Positions 17,605-23,702 of a DNA stretch of 55,753 bases are shown piece by piece. Numbering within the stretch: position 1 is the stretch's first letter; every line of letters begins with the position of its first letter. The notes under the pieces were generated by a model. It was not told the DNA's origin. It did not search any database and worked only from the letters and a program-made list of their open reading frames with translations. Source of the DNA: Chlamydiae bacterium CG10_big_fil_rev_8_21_14_0_10_35_9 (GTDB lineage Bacteria > Chlamydiota > Chlamydiia > Chlamydiales > SM23-39); assembly GCA_002773835.1 (NCBI GenBank), contig PFAC01000037.1, positions 1 to 55,753 on the forward strand, read 5' to 3'. A program made the position numbers and the translations under genes.

Positions 17605-18837
17605 ATGACTTTTATAAAAAATTTATTAATCTTTTTTTCTTTATCTATAACTTTTCCAATATTTTCAAATGTTCGCGTTGGGTTAGATGTTTTTTTTGAT
17701 GAAGGATATGTAAAAAAAATCCATGGAAAAAACATTGCCATCATTACTAATCATACTGGGGTTGATGGCCTTTTAAAAACAACTATTGAAAAATTTAAAG
17801 ATAATGAAGACAAGTACAAGATTATTGCTCTATTTTCTCCGGAGCATGGAATCAATGGTAGTGCTTATGCTTTTGAGTCCGTGGATGACTCCATCGATAA
17901 AAATAAAATTCCCATTTACAGCTTGCATGGTAAAACAAGAAGGCCTACTGATAAAATGTTAACAAACATTGATGTGTTGATTTATGACATTCAGTGCATT
18001 GGGTCAAGGTCATATACATATATCACAACACTTTTTTATGTAATGGAGGAAGCCTCTAAAAAGAAAATCAAAGTAATTATTCTAGATCGTCCAAACCCTC
18101 TTGGAGGGGTTATTGTAGATGGCCCTCTTTTAGATGAGAATCTACGTTCTTTTATTGGCTATATTAACGTGCCCTACTGTCATGGCATGACAGTAGGAGA
18201 GCTTGGAAGGTACTTTAATGAGGAGTATAAAATTGGATGCGATCTTGATGTGATTCCTATGAAAGGTTGGAAAAGAGAAATGTCTTTTGCTGATACAAAG
18301 TTGCACTGGGTTCCCCCTTCTCCACATATTCCAGAGCCTGATACCCCCTTTTTCTATCCTTCCACAGGGATTTTAGGGGAATTGCAGCTTTTAAGTATTG
18401 GAGTTGGTTATACCCTTCCTTTTAAAGTTATTGGAGCTCCTTGGATAGATTCAGAAAAACTAGCTAGTATGTTAAATATGCAAAAACTCCCAGGTGTATA
18501 TTTCATGCCTTTTTCTTTTAAACCTTTTTATGGAATGTACAAAGGAAAAGACTGCCATGGAGTAAAAATACAGATTACTGATCAGAAGAAATATAGACCA
18601 ATTGCAGTGCAGTTTCTTATTTTAGGAATTTTAAAATCTCTGTATCCCAAAAAGTTTGCTAAGAGTTTTGAAGGACTTAATAAAACACTTTTTTCCAAAG
18701 CTGTCGGTAGCACTAAAATTTTAGAAATTTTAGAAAAAGAGAAGTACGCTGCTTGGAAAATGATTGAATATCAAGCAAAAGAAATCGAAGATTTTAAAAA
18801 GAAAAGAAAAAAGTACCTAATAGAAGACTATAATTAA
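17605..18837 (+). CDS. namZ: Exo-beta-N-acetylmuramidase NamZ-like (DUF1343) protein
   Basis: Probably cleaves N-acetylmuramic acid from the ends of peptidoglycan fragments. The 410-residue protein starts with a signal peptide (TFIKNLLIFFSLSITFPIFS), so it is exported. DUF1343 landmarks are clear: RVGLDVFF, AIITNHTGV, ALFSPEHGING, LIYDIQCIGSRSYTYITTL, LDRPNPLGG, NVPYCHGMTVGELG, and WVPPSPHIPEPDTPFFYP with STGILGE. Characterised NamZ proteins are exo-lytic muramidases. In chlamydiae it could recycle or trim the limited peptidoglycan. The start codon lies 28 bp from that of putA on the other strand. It overlaps the stop of the following minus-strand gene by 4 nt. Confidence 0.87.
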   Translation: MTFIKNLLIFFSLSITFPIFSNVRVGLDVFFDEGYVKKIHGKNIAIITNHTGVDGLLKTTIEKFKDNEDKYKIIALFSPEHGINGSAYAFESVDDSIDKNKIPIYSLHGKTRRPTDKMLTNIDVLIYDIQCIGSRSYTYITTLFYVMEEASKKKIKVIILDRPNPLGGVIVDGPLLDENLRSFIGYINVPYCHGMTVGELGRYFNEEYKIGCDLDVIPMKGWKREMSFADTKLHWVPPSPHIPEPDTPFFYPSTGILGELQLLSIGVGYTLPFKVIGAPWIDSEKLASMLNMQKLPGVYFMPFSFKPFYGMYKGKDCHGVKIQITDQKKYRPIAVQFLILGILKSLYPKKFAKSFEGLNKTLFSKAVGSTKILEILEKEKYAAWKMIEYQAKEIEDFKKKRKKYLIEDYN

Positions 18838-20045
18838 GAAAGAACAGAAACAGGGAGAGCAACTATTTCTTTATCCACTTGAATAATCTCAGAGCCAAGA
18901 TAGATTATCGCCCCCATTTGAAAACGGTCCGGGTATGTTTCTTTAAGATATTTTAAGCCTTCAAAATCCTTTAGTTGTAAATTTTTAGAGGCCTTTATCT
19001 CTATACCAATTATTTTTTCATTCCTTGCTTCCAAAACAAGGTCAACTTCTATCCCCGAATGTGTTCTAAAGTGATAAAAATTGATAAGTTGACAAGTCCA
19101 AGTTGCCAGTTTTCTCAATTCATTGATAACAAAAGTCTCAAAAATTCTTCCCCACAATGGGTTTTGTTCTAAAGATTCAGAGTTAACTCCCAATAAAAAA
19201 CATAACATTCCAGAATCATTGAGATATACCTTCGGTGATTTTACAAGTCTTTTACCTTTATTAGTAGACCAAGCCGGAATTGTATAGGTTAGAAATACAG
19301 TTTCTAAGATAATAAAATACCTTTTTAAGGTAGATGTTGGAATTCCTGTTGATCTACTTAGCTCATTGAAGCTCAATAATGAGCCTGACCTTGCAGCTAA
19401 TAAGCTTAACAATTTAGGAATTTTTGAGAATCCTTCAATGTTAGCAAGATTTCTAATATCTCGTTGGATGAGAGTTGTTATATAAGAGTTAAACCAAGCA
19501 GATTTTCTTTCATACTTTAAACGAGTGTGAACTTCTGGAAACCCTCCACTTATAATTTGCTCAAAAATTTTTATCCTTTTAGAGGGAATGCCTATTTTTT
19601 TTTGAAACAACTGATCAATAATATCTCTTTCATTGTCATGGATTTCTCCAAGTGAAAGGGGTTGCAACGTTAATATTTCCATTCTACCTACTAATGATTC
19701 TGATATTTTAGGAAGCAATAAAACGTTGGCTGACCCTGTAAGTAAAAAGCGGCCAGGCTTTCTGTTTTTATCTACTTGTTGTTTGATAGCTATGAAAAGC
19801 TCAGGGGCTCTTTGTACTTCATCAATAATTAGAGTGCTATTAAATCTATTTAAGAAGGCAGCAGGGTTGGTTTTAGCGAGCTCAAGTTCTAATAGGTTGT
19901 CTAGGGTAGTAAAATGAGATTGTTTGAATTTTAAATTTTCTACTAAAGTGCTTTTTCCAGCTTGTCTAGGGCCATTTAAAAAGACCACAGGAGTATCTTT
20001 CAATGCTGTAAAAATTTTTTTCTGAATAAATCTTCGGTATTTCAT
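18834..20045 (-). CDS. AAA_14 / DUF4143 ATPase
   Basis: A mobile-type P-loop ATPase of unknown biological role. Walker A is VVFLNGPRQAGKSTLVENL; Walker B is STLIIDEVQRAPEL; sensor-like FLLTGSANVLLLPKISESLVGR follows. The C-terminal DUF4143 half (HFRTHSGIEVDLVLEARNEK then IGIEIKASKN) has a PD-(D/E)xK nuclease-like D...E-x-K pattern. Start chosen at ATG 20045 (MKYRRFIQKK), since family members start shortly before the Walker A motif; an ATG at 20084 would put 13 extra residues and most of a perfect palindrome inside the gene. Such genes are patchily spread by transfer. Length about 403 residues. Confidence 0.88.
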   Translation of the reverse strand: MKYRRFIQKKIFTALKDTPVVFLNGPRQAGKSTLVENLKFKQSHFTTLDNLLELELAKTNPAAFLNRFNSTLIIDEVQRAPELFIAIKQQVDKNRKPGRFLLTGSANVLLLPKISESLVGRMEILTLQPLSLGEIHDNERDIIDQLFQKKIGIPSKRIKIFEQIISGGFPEVHTRLKYERKSAWFNSYITTLIQRDIRNLANIEGFSKIPKLLSLLAARSGSLLSFNELSRSTGIPTSTLKRYFIILETVFLTYTIPAWSTNKGKRLVKSPKVYLNDSGMLCFLLGVNSESLEQNPLWGRIFETFVINELRKLATWTCQLINFYHFRTHSGIEVDLVLEARNEKIIGIEIKASKNLQLKDFEGLKYLKETYPDRFQMGAIIYLGSEIIQVDKEIVALPVSVLS

Positions 20046-20056
20046 ATCTGAAATAT

Positions 20057-20093
20057 AACCAACCAATGGTTGAAAATCAACCATTGGTTGGTT
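20057..20093. promoter_or_regulatory. Perfect 17-bp inverted repeat, likely operator of the AAA_14 gene
   Basis: Arms at 20057-20073 and 20077-20093 are exact reverse complements around an AAA loop, with internal AACC repeats. It sits 12 bp upstream of ATG 20045. There is no following T run in either useful direction, so an operator or protein-binding site is more likely than a terminator. Confidence 0.6.
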
Positions 20094-20174
20094 GTTTTTA
20101 ATAATCTTGAAAAATAACGTCCGATTTTGCTGCTAGAAAAATGAAGAAAAATCTCTAGAATAAAATGAGGTTAA

Positions 20175-20276
20175 AAAAGTAAAGAAAGAGGCTTATGGGA
20201 AAAAAGAAAAAGATTGCGAGATGTCTTTGCAGATCTAGGCTTAGAGGACTCTGAAGAGCTTTTATCTAGAGCTTAA
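20175..20276 (+). pseudogene. Remnant of an XRE/HigA-type antitoxin
   Basis: The frame from 20175 to the TAA at 20274-20276 reads KSKERGLWEKRKRLRDVFAD followed by LGLEDSEELLSRA. The VFADLGLEDSEELLSRA portion is the characteristic N-terminal segment of HigA-like XRE antitoxins (consensus near NVFADLGL-x-DAEELLA-x-A), which should be followed by a helix-turn-helix of about 70 residues. Here the frame ends at once, so only a stub is left. No start codon or toxin gene is nearby. Call based on recalled family sequence. Confidence 0.5.
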
Positions 20277-20323
20277 TTTATTTGTGTTCTTTTTAATTAG
20301 ATTTGAAAAATGTGTCTGACGCG

Positions 20324-21073
20324 TCAGACACATTCAATCATCTGCTTAAAAGAAGTGATTAACATTTTGATTCTTTCAATGTCACTGATTTTCAGGTCTT
20401 TTTGGTTTTTTAAGAGAATAGCAGCACTTCTCTCAATGGAGCAAATTAACCTATCATTTTCTGTTTTTGGAGAAATGTCCTTACTTGGAAACTTTCCCTT
20501 GATTAAGTTGATTATATCAGAAGATTTATCTGTTGAATGATCTTCTATGATTTTAACCTTTTCATCAAAGGGAGCTTCTCGTTGAGCCAAAATATAAGCA
20601 GCTTTATTTGGTATTTCCTTAAGTTTGGATTTTAACTGCTCATTGGGGAGTTTTACATAAAGCTCGTAATAAGAAAGAATGCTATATCCAGTTGCTACAC
20701 TTCCAATAGCTATTCTTAGCCAATCTCTGAAAGTTCTATCTTTGTAGTTTTGAAGAAGTTGTTTGGCTTTATGGATTCTTTCACCTAAAAGAATGGTACT
20801 TTGTCTACCAATTGCTTTGATTTCTTTTGTTATTTTTTTTAAGCCAATCATGTCAGCTTCAACTTTACTTTCATCGATAAGCTCAGACTGGTAATTATCA
20901 ACAATTAGCATATCGATAGCATTTGAATCATTTTCAGAAAGTTCTTTTACCTCAAACATCCTGTCAAAAACGTTAATAGGATTAACTTGTGTTGGTGCTA
21001 ATCCTTTTTGAGCTGCAGATTTTTCTTTAGCACTTCTTAAGAATCCTTTTGCCAGGTCCTTTGTCTTGCTCAT
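20324..21073 (-). CDS. pGP6-D family protein (chlamydial plasmid/chromosome partition-linked)
   Basis: A 249-residue protein resembling pGP6-D of the chlamydial virulence plasmid and its chromosomal paralogue. Visible features: basic N-terminus (SKTKDLAKGFLRSAKEKSAAQ), central ERIHKAKQLLQNYKDRTFRDWL followed by YSILSYYELYVKLP, then an AYILAQREAPFDEKVKII segment similar to ParB/KorB-like DNA-binding regions, and a helical C-terminus. Its start overlaps the stop of the upstream parA by 4 nt (ATGA), so translation is coupled. In Chlamydia, pGP5-D/ParA and pGP6-D genes are always paired. A role in plasmid or chromosome segregation or gene regulation is likely, unproven. Confidence 0.85.
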   Translation of the reverse strand: MSKTKDLAKGFLRSAKEKSAAQKGLAPTQVNPINVFDRMFEVKELSENDSNAIDMLIVDNYQSELIDESKVEADMIGLKKITKEIKAIGRQSTILLGERIHKAKQLLQNYKDRTFRDWLRIAIGSVATGYSILSYYELYVKLPNEQLKSKLKEIPNKAAYILAQREAPFDEKVKIIEDHSTDKSSDIINLIKGKFPSKDISPKTENDRLICSIERSAAILLKNQKDLKISDIERIKMLITSFKQMIECV

Positions 21074-21879
21074 ACTCTCTCCTTAGATGTTTTCATTAAA
21101 GTTTCAAGGATATCTTTAGACTCCATTCTAGCTATAAAATCATTAGCTAAGTCTTGAAAGTCTTGAGCAGCTCTTGATTTTTCATCGACCTCAAATACGG
21201 ATTTTCCCTCAAAGATGGCTCTGGAGACAGATATATCTCTTCGAACTTTTGTATTAAACATACACCCCGGGAAGGCGTCATTAACAGCTTCAACAAAAGC
21301 TTCATTGGTAGTTAATCGGCTATTCCAAAGAGAAAGCACCACGCCGGCGCAAACAATGTCATGGTGGGCTCCTATTTCGAGTTCATGGAACGACTTGAGT
21401 CTGTTTAAAGCAAGAATTGAGTATGGCTCAGGTATGGAACATATTATACTAAATTGAGAAGCATAAAACGCAGATCTAGTAAGCCATTGCAGTGATGGGG
21501 GAGTATCAATAAAACAATAATCATAGTTAAGATTAGTGAGTTTATTTCTTAATTTTTCATGGGCATATAAGTCAGAAACTAAAGGAACATGAGTCTCTAT
21601 GCCGTCCAAGTATGTGTTAGCTGGAATTATATGCAAATTATCAATGGATGTAGGTTGAATAACCTCTTGAATTTCTTTTTCTTCTTTTAAGACTGGAACC
21701 ATTGTATCCAAAGAATCTGGCCCTATGCCAAGGCCTGTGCTTAAATTTGCTTGTGCATCAAAGTCTACTAGTAGAACTTTTCTATTGTGATATTTTGCTA
21801 ATGCAGAGCCAAGATGTAATACGGTGGATGTTTTAGCTGTACCGCCCTTAAAGGAACAAAAAACGAATGTCTTCATCAT
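21070..21879 (-). CDS. parA: ParA/Soj-family ATPase (pGP5-D-like)
   Basis: Walker-type partition ATPase. The deviant Walker A FKGGTAKTSTVLHLG sits at the N-terminus, the A' motif is VLLVDFDAQANLSTGLG, and Walker B is YDYCFIDTPPSLQWL. About 269 residues. The start is taken as ATG 21879 (an ATG at 21876 is equally possible) because a GAG-containing ribosome site precedes both; a TTG further upstream adds three residues. The gene overlaps pgp6 by 4 nt and the pair forms an operon. It resembles pGP5-D, which in Chlamydia also controls other genes. An inverted repeat upstream may be a binding site for its own regulation. Confidence 0.92.
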   Translation of the reverse strand: MMKTFVFCSFKGGTAKTSTVLHLGSALAKYHNRKVLLVDFDAQANLSTGLGIGPDSLDTMVPVLKEEKEIQEVIQPTSIDNLHIIPANTYLDGIETHVPLVSDLYAHEKLRNKLTNLNYDYCFIDTPPSLQWLTRSAFYASQFSIICSIPEPYSILALNRLKSFHELEIGAHHDIVCAGVVLSLWNSRLTTNEAFVEAVNDAFPGCMFNTKVRRDISVSRAIFEGKSVFEVDEKSRAAQDFQDLANDFIARMESKDILETLMKTSKERV

Positions 21880-21928
21880 ATTTCTCAATGGTTGTTATTT
21901 GCCATAAACAATAACCTAACAGGATTAA

Positions 21929-21959
21929 TTTTGTGATGAAAAACTAAAACATCACAAAA
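21929..21959. promoter_or_regulatory. 10-bp perfect inverted repeat between parA and a divergent transcript
   Basis: Arms TTTTGTGATG (21929-21938) and CATCACAAAA (21950-21959) are exact reverse complements with an 11-nt A-rich spacer. It lies between parA (minus) and a TATAAT box on the plus strand, where it would cover the -35 position of that promoter. This is a natural place for a ParA or pGP6-type operator or partition site. A second partial repeat, GTTATT...AATAAC near 21894-21916, is closer to parA. Confidence 0.5.
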
Positions 21960-21967
21960 GTGCTTCT

Positions 21968-21973
21968 TATAAT
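21968..21973 (+). promoter_or_regulatory. Perfect TATAAT -10 box
   Basis: A consensus TATAAT on the plus strand, 35 bp before the small ORF at 22008. The -35 region 17 bp upstream (TAAAAC) is poor and overlaps the inverted repeat 21929-21959, so transcription could need, or be blocked by, a DNA-binding protein. Confidence 0.4.
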
Positions 21974-22007
21974 ACTCTTGAGGTTTAAGAAGAGAGGGGG
22001 AAAGCTA

Positions 22008-22160
22008 ATGGTAATTGTTCCAGACCACAAAGAGTTAGATTTTGAAAATTTAAATAGTTATCAAGGGATGGAAAGAAAGAGATCTAATCCTAGATTAGAT
22101 ACTCTCTTTGAGAGTAGATCGCTTTTTCCTGAATTCTCTTTAGATCTGGTATTATCCTAA
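22008..22160 (+). CDS. Small ORF or structured small RNA downstream of the parA inverted repeat
   Basis: ATG 22008 has a good purine-rich ribosome site (AGAGAGGGGG) and encodes 50 residues (MVIVPDHKELDFENLNSYQG, then ERKRSNPRLDTLF) with no recognised domain. Inside it are two back-to-back hairpins, 22082-22100 (ATCTAAT/ATTAGAT) and 22101-22115 (ACTCTC/GAGAGT), followed by CGCTTTTT at about 22120-22126. A transcript from the TATAAT box to that T run would be near 145 nt, so the locus may be a small RNA rather than, or as well as, a protein gene. Both readings are inferences. Confidence 0.35.
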   Translation: MVIVPDHKELDFENLNSYQGMERKRSNPRLDTLFESRSLFPEFSLDLVLS

Positions 22161-22268
22161 TGTTCAAAACACAAGGCATTAAAATAATATCCTAAATTGA
22201 TGTCTATTGATTAAAAATTTAAAGTGCTGGTTTTTAAATTTTTTAATTATAAAAATAGAGATAAAAAT

Positions 22269-22556
22269 ATATCAGATATTTTTTCAACAAATACTCCAAC
22301 AGCAACATTTCAAGTAGGAAATGAAGAATCATACCGATCAAATAAAACACAAACTTGGAGTGGTAATACTTAAAGACTAACAAGAACAGTTTCTACTGTT
22401 GCAATTACAGTGGCAGTATTATTAGCTTTATCTAATATACCAACAGCTGATGCAGCGCCTTCACTTAGAGAGTGTATTGACAATTGCGATAGAAATTCGG
22501 ATGGAGGACTACCTAGGATGATTTGTTATGCCATTTGTGCTATATTTGCTAAGTAA
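22269..22556 (+). pseudogene. Twin-CX3C small peptide, copy A (decayed)
   Basis: The frame reads ISDIFSTNTPTATFQVGNEE, a Ser/Thr-rich segment, then TAA at 22371-22373, then RLTRTVSTVAITVAVLLALS, NIPTADAAPSLRECIDNCDR and NSDGGLPRMICYAICAIFAK, ending at TAA 22556. It matches copy B (23117-23395) in layout: N-terminal MSxI-like opening, hydrophobic segment, and two C-x3-C pairs. Where B has ATG, A has ATA at 22269, and A has an internal stop, so it looks inactive, though no start codon is available after the stop apart from a GTG at 22410. A signal-type cleavage site (ADA-A) follows the hydrophobic stretch. Function unknown. Confidence 0.65.
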
Positions 22557-22573
22557 TAAAAAAAAGAGGAAAA

Positions 22574-22792
22574 ATGACAGTTAGTGAATTTTTAACTAAT
22601 CCCATAGGTCTTTCTTTTATCCTTATATTGAGAATGATTTTATCTTCTATTTTTTTATGTAGTGGAATTGGGCTTTTTGACTTTAAAAAGCTTCATCCAT
22701 TTTTTACACTTAAAAGAATAGTTAGTTTCTTTCTGGTAATATTTGGATCAAGGCTTTTGGTAAGTGCTATTTTCTTTTTTAATATTGGTTAA
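22574..22792 (+). CDS. Small two-helix membrane protein, cassette A partner
   Basis: A 72-residue hydrophobic protein starting at ATG 22574 after AGAGGAAAA. Two membrane segments (about residues 12-35 and 48-70) are joined by a short basic loop (FKKLHPFFTLKR). It resembles the product of 22929-23117: both share SIFLxxGI, a KK pair, then KRxxxFF and a final SI segment. It begins 17 nt after the decayed peptide gene copy A, just as the second copy follows peptide copy B. The frame is intact though its partner is broken. It could be an immunity, anchor or export partner of the peptide, but this is an inference and no family is recognised. Confidence 0.6.
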   Translation: MTVSEFLTNPIGLSFILILRMILSSIFLCSGIGLFDFKKLHPFFTLKRIVSFFLVIFGSRLLVSAIFFFNIG

Positions 22793-22825
22793 GATTAATG
22801 AAACTTTTGACACTTCTTTGATATA

Positions 22826-22909
22826 AAATCAGAGAAATGCTCGAGAAAGCATTCTATGAGGTAATAAACGGTGCCTATAAAAAGTCACCGTTCTAATAGC
22901 TTCTGATTT
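22826..22909. ncRNA. Candidate three-way-junction RNA element between opposed cassettes
   Basis: Bases 22826-22833 (AAATCAGA) pair with 22902-22909 (TCTGATTT), closing a domain that holds two hairpins: AATGCT/AGCATT (22836-22841 with 22848-22853) and AACGGTG/CACCGTT (22867-22873 with 22886-22892). The whole is about 84 nt. It lies between two convergent genes and lacks a T run, so it is not a standard terminator. It may be a small RNA, a bidirectional transcription stop or a DNA-level site. Structure found by eye only. Confidence 0.35.
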
Positions 22910-22928
22910 GTCTAAAAATTGGTTAAAA

Positions 22929-23117
22929 TCATCTATTTAAAATACTTTTCATAATGGGAACAGAAGCAGTAATTATACAAAAAAATGCAAACGACCTTTT
23001 CCATGAAAATTTTTTTCCCTGAAGAATACTAATTCCTCGCTCAAGAAATATAGAGCAAATCATTTCTGATGTTAATATCATCAAGTATGGAATCATTTGA
23101 TAAATCATTTCATGCAT
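22929..23117 (-). CDS. Small two-helix membrane protein, cassette B partner
   Basis: A 62-residue protein (MHEMIYQMIPYLMILTSEMI, then CSIFLERGISILQGKKFSWK) with two hydrophobic segments and a basic loop between them. It overlaps the stop of the twin-CX3C peptide gene by 1 nt (TAATG), so translation is coupled. It is related to the plus-strand protein at 22574-22792 through the SIFLxxGI, KK and KRxxxFF positions. The pairing with a Cys-rich peptide on both strands implies the two products work together. Function unknown. Confidence 0.65.
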   Translation of the reverse strand: MHEMIYQMIPYLMILTSEMICSIFLERGISILQGKKFSWKRSFAFFCIITASVPIMKSILNR

Positions 23118-23395
23118 TATTTACCGCCTGTAAGAATCCAACACATGGTTTGACATAATAAAACAGCTATAGGATGGGCTCCATTTGCATTTTCTCGGCA
23201 TGAATCGATGCAGTCTGTAAAAGGAGTGGCATTAACAGTACTAATTGATTGTGCATAGCTTAAAACAGCAAACGGAATAGCTAGCTTGTAAGCCACTTTA
23301 GCAATTTTAAAAGATGTTGAATCTTTAAAAGTTGGTTTATTATTTTCTTCTACATTATTAACTGATGGTGTTGTTGTAAAATTTATAGCTGACAT
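23117..23395 (-). CDS. Twin-CX3C small membrane-anchored or exported peptide, copy B
   Basis: A 92-residue protein with a Ser/Thr/Asn-rich N-terminus (SAINFTTTPSVNNVEENNKP), one hydrophobic segment (about residues 33-52, AYKLAIPFAVLSYAQSI), and a short C-terminal domain PFTDCIDSCRENANGAHPIA then VLLCQTMCWILTGGK. Cysteines fall as C-x3-C-x14-C-x3-C, the spacing seen in helical-hairpin disulfide folds. GGAG precedes ATG 23395 by about 6 nt. It is third in a four-gene minus-strand run. An A-x-A-like site (NATPF) suggests cleavage after the hydrophobic part. No known family; homologous to the decayed copy A. Confidence 0.65.
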   Translation of the reverse strand: MSAINFTTTPSVNNVEENNKPTFKDSTSFKIAKVAYKLAIPFAVLSYAQSISTVNATPFTDCIDSCRENANGAHPIAVLLCQTMCWILTGGK

Positions 23396-23420
23396 TTTTA
23401 CTCCAAATTATTTTTTTTAA

Positions 23421-23702
23421 TTACGTTAATTTTCCAGTAAGATTTTCTAAAAAAGGTATACCCATTAATGATCCAAGAATTATTAATCTAAAAAAATTAG
23501 CTACACTTAAAATTGCATCCATAGCTACGGAAAAAACCTTCCAAGCAGTACCCTCTGGAATCTTATTAGCGTTTTCTTCTACTTTTCTCATTTCTTCTTT
23601 TACAAAAGTTTTTCTAGCTCGCCTTCCTGAAGAAATAATTCTTAGGTTCTCTAATTGTTGTTCTGCAAACTGTTGAGTGTTGTGTGCATCTCCTACTTTC
23701 AT
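23421..23702 (-). CDS. Small hypothetical protein with one C-terminal membrane segment
   Basis: A 93-residue protein: a charged helical N-terminal half (AEQQLENLRIISSGRRARKT, then VKEEMRKVEENANKIPEG), and a hydrophobic C-terminal segment (VFSVAMDAILSVANFFRLII continuing to LGSLMGIPFL). It starts inside the stop of the preceding 182-residue gene (ATGA overlap) and ends 25 nt before the twin-CX3C peptide gene, so the four genes probably form one transcript. No family recognised. The layout, a soluble domain followed by membrane helix, would fit a tail-anchored or inner-membrane component. Confidence 0.6.
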   Translation of the reverse strand: MKVGDAHNTQQFAEQQLENLRIISSGRRARKTFVKEEMRKVEENANKIPEGTAWKVFSVAMDAILSVANFFRLIILGSLMGIPFLENLTGKLT

